A stretch of 7,253 nucleotides of DNA from Candidatus Sulfotelmatobacter sp. (lineage in GTDB: Bacteria; Acidobacteriota; Terriglobia; Terriglobales; SbA1), in NCBI GenBank assembly GCA_030151135.1, contig JASLEQ010000595.1:1-7253 (forward strand), in the 5' to 3' direction. This document shows positions 5,835 to 7,253 of the stretch, one piece after another. The first letter of the stretch is position 1; the number at the start of each line of letters is the position of its first letter. Position numbers and translations under genes: made by a program. The notes under the pieces were generated by a model. That model searched no databases. It saw only the letters and a list, made by a program, of their open reading frames with translations, and was not told where the DNA came from.

Positions 5835-7253
5835 TAGCGCCGCGGCGAATTCTGGCGCAGCGAAGAAGGAGAGCATGGGACTGTCCGCTGTGGATGATGT
5901 TTCTGGATGGACGAGCGTGCTGGAGGCGCACGAACTCGCACCGCGAGTGCCGATGCCGGACGACGCAACACGAAGATGGCCCACGCGGCTGGATGCGCTG
6001 TGTGGATCAAATGGTGCGCAAGGTGTGGCGTTCCAACTCGGTTCGCTTGACCTACGAAAGCTCGAAGTATGTCACTCAAGTAGACATAACACCCATGCGG
6101 GAGTTGTTCACGGTTCGCAAAGCGCGGTGGCTCTCAGCAGTCGCAAAGTGTTAGGCCGATCCGCAAGCACCTGGGCCAAATCGGTGCGGGATCAAGATCC
6201 TAAGAGCAGCGGGGATGCATTCGACAAACGAGAGATAGATCCCATACCTGAGACGAGTATTGCTGTGGCTCCCCTTTTGCAAGTGGCAGCATCCGAGAAA
6301 CCTCGGCACCTAGGCGGATCTTCCTGCGGTACATGTAATCGCCCGCACTCCATACTTCCTGTGCCTCAGAACAGACTAGATGAGGGCCAGAGCTATGGAA
6401 GTGCAGTTTATGACAGGTCCGACTTCGGCCCCGCCTCACAGAGCGACCCTAATGGAGATCTGGCAGCACCGGGGTTCCAGATTGCTTCGAAGGCTGCCAT
6501 TGCTGATTCTAGAACTGATCCAGCTCTCATGGCTTCATTGCATGAGAACGACCCGTACTCCGACAAGTTTGCGGGACGAGAAGCCACAGGAGCAAGGGCC
6601 ACACATTCGGAGGCTGTGTCGGTTGCAACCCAAAATCGTATTGCCCCAACCCAAGCCGTAGTGCCCGTCATTTGTCCGATCGACGCTAGGGCACACTCGG
6701 ATCACGCCAACACGGAACGAATGACAAACGACTGGCCGAGGCGGATGGCAGCTTCCATCGACGACGCGAAGCAAAGAGCTTTGAATGACGGTGCGGTGGT
6801 TGTATCGACACCCACGCTGGGGGAATCGAACGCGGTTATGAGCGTCGAGGAGAAGGCGATCAACCCTCCGCCTAGCTCAAGCCGAGTTTCGATCGATCCG
6901 TTTGCAACTTTGAATGCAGAACGGCCGGGGTCAGAGCCGAGTTGGATTCGTGCCGGAGCACATCATGTGGAGGCCGGGTACCTCGATCCGGCACTCGGGT
7001 GGGTAGGTGTTCGCGCAGACTCCGTTGCGAACACGGTGCATGCGGCGTTGGTTCCCTCCTCGGGCGAAGCCGCGCAGGCGCTTGGAAGTCACCTCGCTGG
7101 ATTAAACAGCTACGTCTCTGAACACCATAGCGGGACAGTAACCATGGACGCACCCCGAGCGCAATGGAATGGAACGGACACTCATCCGGGGGAACATCCA
7201 TCTTCGCACCATGACGACCGCTCCGGCAGGGAAGGACCGGCCATGTCATCATC
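5764..7253 (+). CDS. fliK: Probable flagellar hook-length control protein FliK (3' end beyond the window)
   Basis: A frame open for 496 codons runs off the right edge; an in-frame TAA at 5755-5757 makes ATG 5764 the longest start, with ATG 5803 and ATG 5875 as alternatives. FliK is an exported molecular ruler that sets hook length and switches the export gate to filament substrates. The first 400 or so residues have no recognisable domain and look disordered, rich in A, S, D, T, P and R, as expected for a ruler. From about residue 407 a conserved-looking block appears, L-D-P-A-L-G-W-V-G-V-R-A-D, then V-H-A-A-L-V-P, then A-L-G-S-H-L-A-G-L. It matches the beta-strand-plus-helix pattern of the FliK C-terminal (hook-switching) domain: an L-x-V-x-V strand, a second strand, and a helix with spaced leucines. 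It is followed by another polar stretch (H-P-G-E-H-P-S-S-H-H-D-D). The position after fliJ supports the call. Five cysteines, two of them in C-G-T-C at 188-191, are unusual for an exported ruler. Homology is inferred from pattern and context only. Confidence 0.72.
   Translation, partial: MRNIGTESAPARSMIPPSIIGVDVSAAANSGAAKKESMGLSAVDDVSGWTSVLEAHELAPRVPMPDDATRRWPTRLDALCGSNGAQGVAFQLGSLDLRKLEVCHSSRHNTHAGVVHGSQSAVALSSRKVLGRSASTWAKSVRDQDPKSSGDAFDKREIDPIPETSIAVAPLLQVAASEKPRHLGGSSCGTCNRPHSILPVPQNRLDEGQSYGSAVYDRSDFGPASQSDPNGDLAAPGFQIASKAAIADSRTDPALMASLHENDPYSDKFAGREATGARATHSEAVSVATQNRIAPTQAVVPVICPIDARAHSDHANTERMTNDWPRRMAASIDDAKQRALNDGAVVVSTPTLGESNAVMSVEEKAINPPPSSSRVSIDPFATLNAERPGSEPSWIRAGAHHVEAGYLDPALGWVGVRADSVANTVHAALVPSSGEAAQALGSHLAGLNSYVSEHHSGTVTMDAPRAQWNGTDTHPGEHPSSHHDDRSGREGPAMSS
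5775..5789 (+). promoter_or_regulatory. Possible sigma-54 (RpoN) -24/-12 promoter element upstream of or within the start of fliK
   Basis: TGGCACAGAATCTGC has the GG and GC pairs separated by 10 bases, as sigma-54 promoters require. It matches the TGGCAC half exactly and has CTGC in place of TTGC; a T at 5774 extends the -24 half to TTGGCAC. A transcript would begin near 5800. The site overlaps codons 4-9 of the longest fliK reading frame, so if it is real then fliK probably starts at ATG 5803 or ATG 5875. Sigma-54 control of flagellar hook-stage genes is well known in several phyla. No activator site is identified, and a chance match is possible. Confidence 0.35.
5866..5871 (+). promoter_or_regulatory. 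Possible ribosome binding site for an internal fliK start (ATG 5875)
   Basis: AAGGAG is the only good Shine-Dalgarno-like sequence near the first fliK start candidates. Its spacing to ATG 5875 is short (3 bases). ATG 5764 and ATG 5803 lack a recognisable site. It matters because use of this start would leave the sigma-54-like element fully upstream of the gene. Confidence 0.3.

Noticed and set aside
6872..7252. Minus-strand open frame of 126 codons at the right edge
   Set aside because: It lies opposite the FliK C-terminal block, which has recognisable protein pattern on the plus strand; the minus-strand protein resembles nothing and is rich in R, P and H as expected for a shadow frame.

Overview
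The window is a single, densely packed, plus-strand block of flagellar genes. In order it reads fliE (3' end only), fliF, fliG, fliH, fliI, fliJ and a long frame that runs off the right edge and sits in the fliK position. There are no RNA genes, mobile elements, CRISPR arrays or gene-free stretches over 300 bases. The organism is a motile bacterium with a moderately high GC content (about 55-60% by eye). The fliE-F-G-H-I-J-K order is found in many phyla. From memory of the family, the divergent FliF, FliG and FliK sequences and the frequent GTG/TTG starts suit Acidobacteriota (Terriglobia-like), but the window alone does not prove this.

Layout: 3-125, C-terminal 40 residues of FliE. 126-228, short leader with two competing fliF starts. 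229 (or 187)-1860, FliF. 1861-1947, 87-base gap. 1948 (or 1942)-3000, FliG. 3001-3044, gap. 3045-3920, FliH, overlapping FliI by 4 bases (ATGA). 3917-5230, FliI. 5235-5693, FliJ. 5694-5763, 70-base gap. 5764-7253, an open frame of 496 codons with no stop, best read as FliK, entering its C-terminal domain near the window edge.

How they work together: FliF builds the MS ring in the inner membrane, and FliE joins it to the rod. FliG sits on the cytoplasmic face of FliF as the rotor part that receives torque. FliH, FliI and FliJ form the ATPase complex at the base of the export gate, which delivers rod, hook and filament proteins. FliK is the exported ruler that sets hook length and switches export to filament-type substrates.

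The points most worth a second look are in the last 1.5 kb. They are a divergent FliK-like gene with arginine codon use unlike fliG, and a sigma-54-like -24/-12 element lying over its first codons. That element raises the possibility that fliK is transcribed separately and starts further downstream. I did not find a clearly novel system; this is a recognisable flagellar cluster with some lineage-specific oddities.
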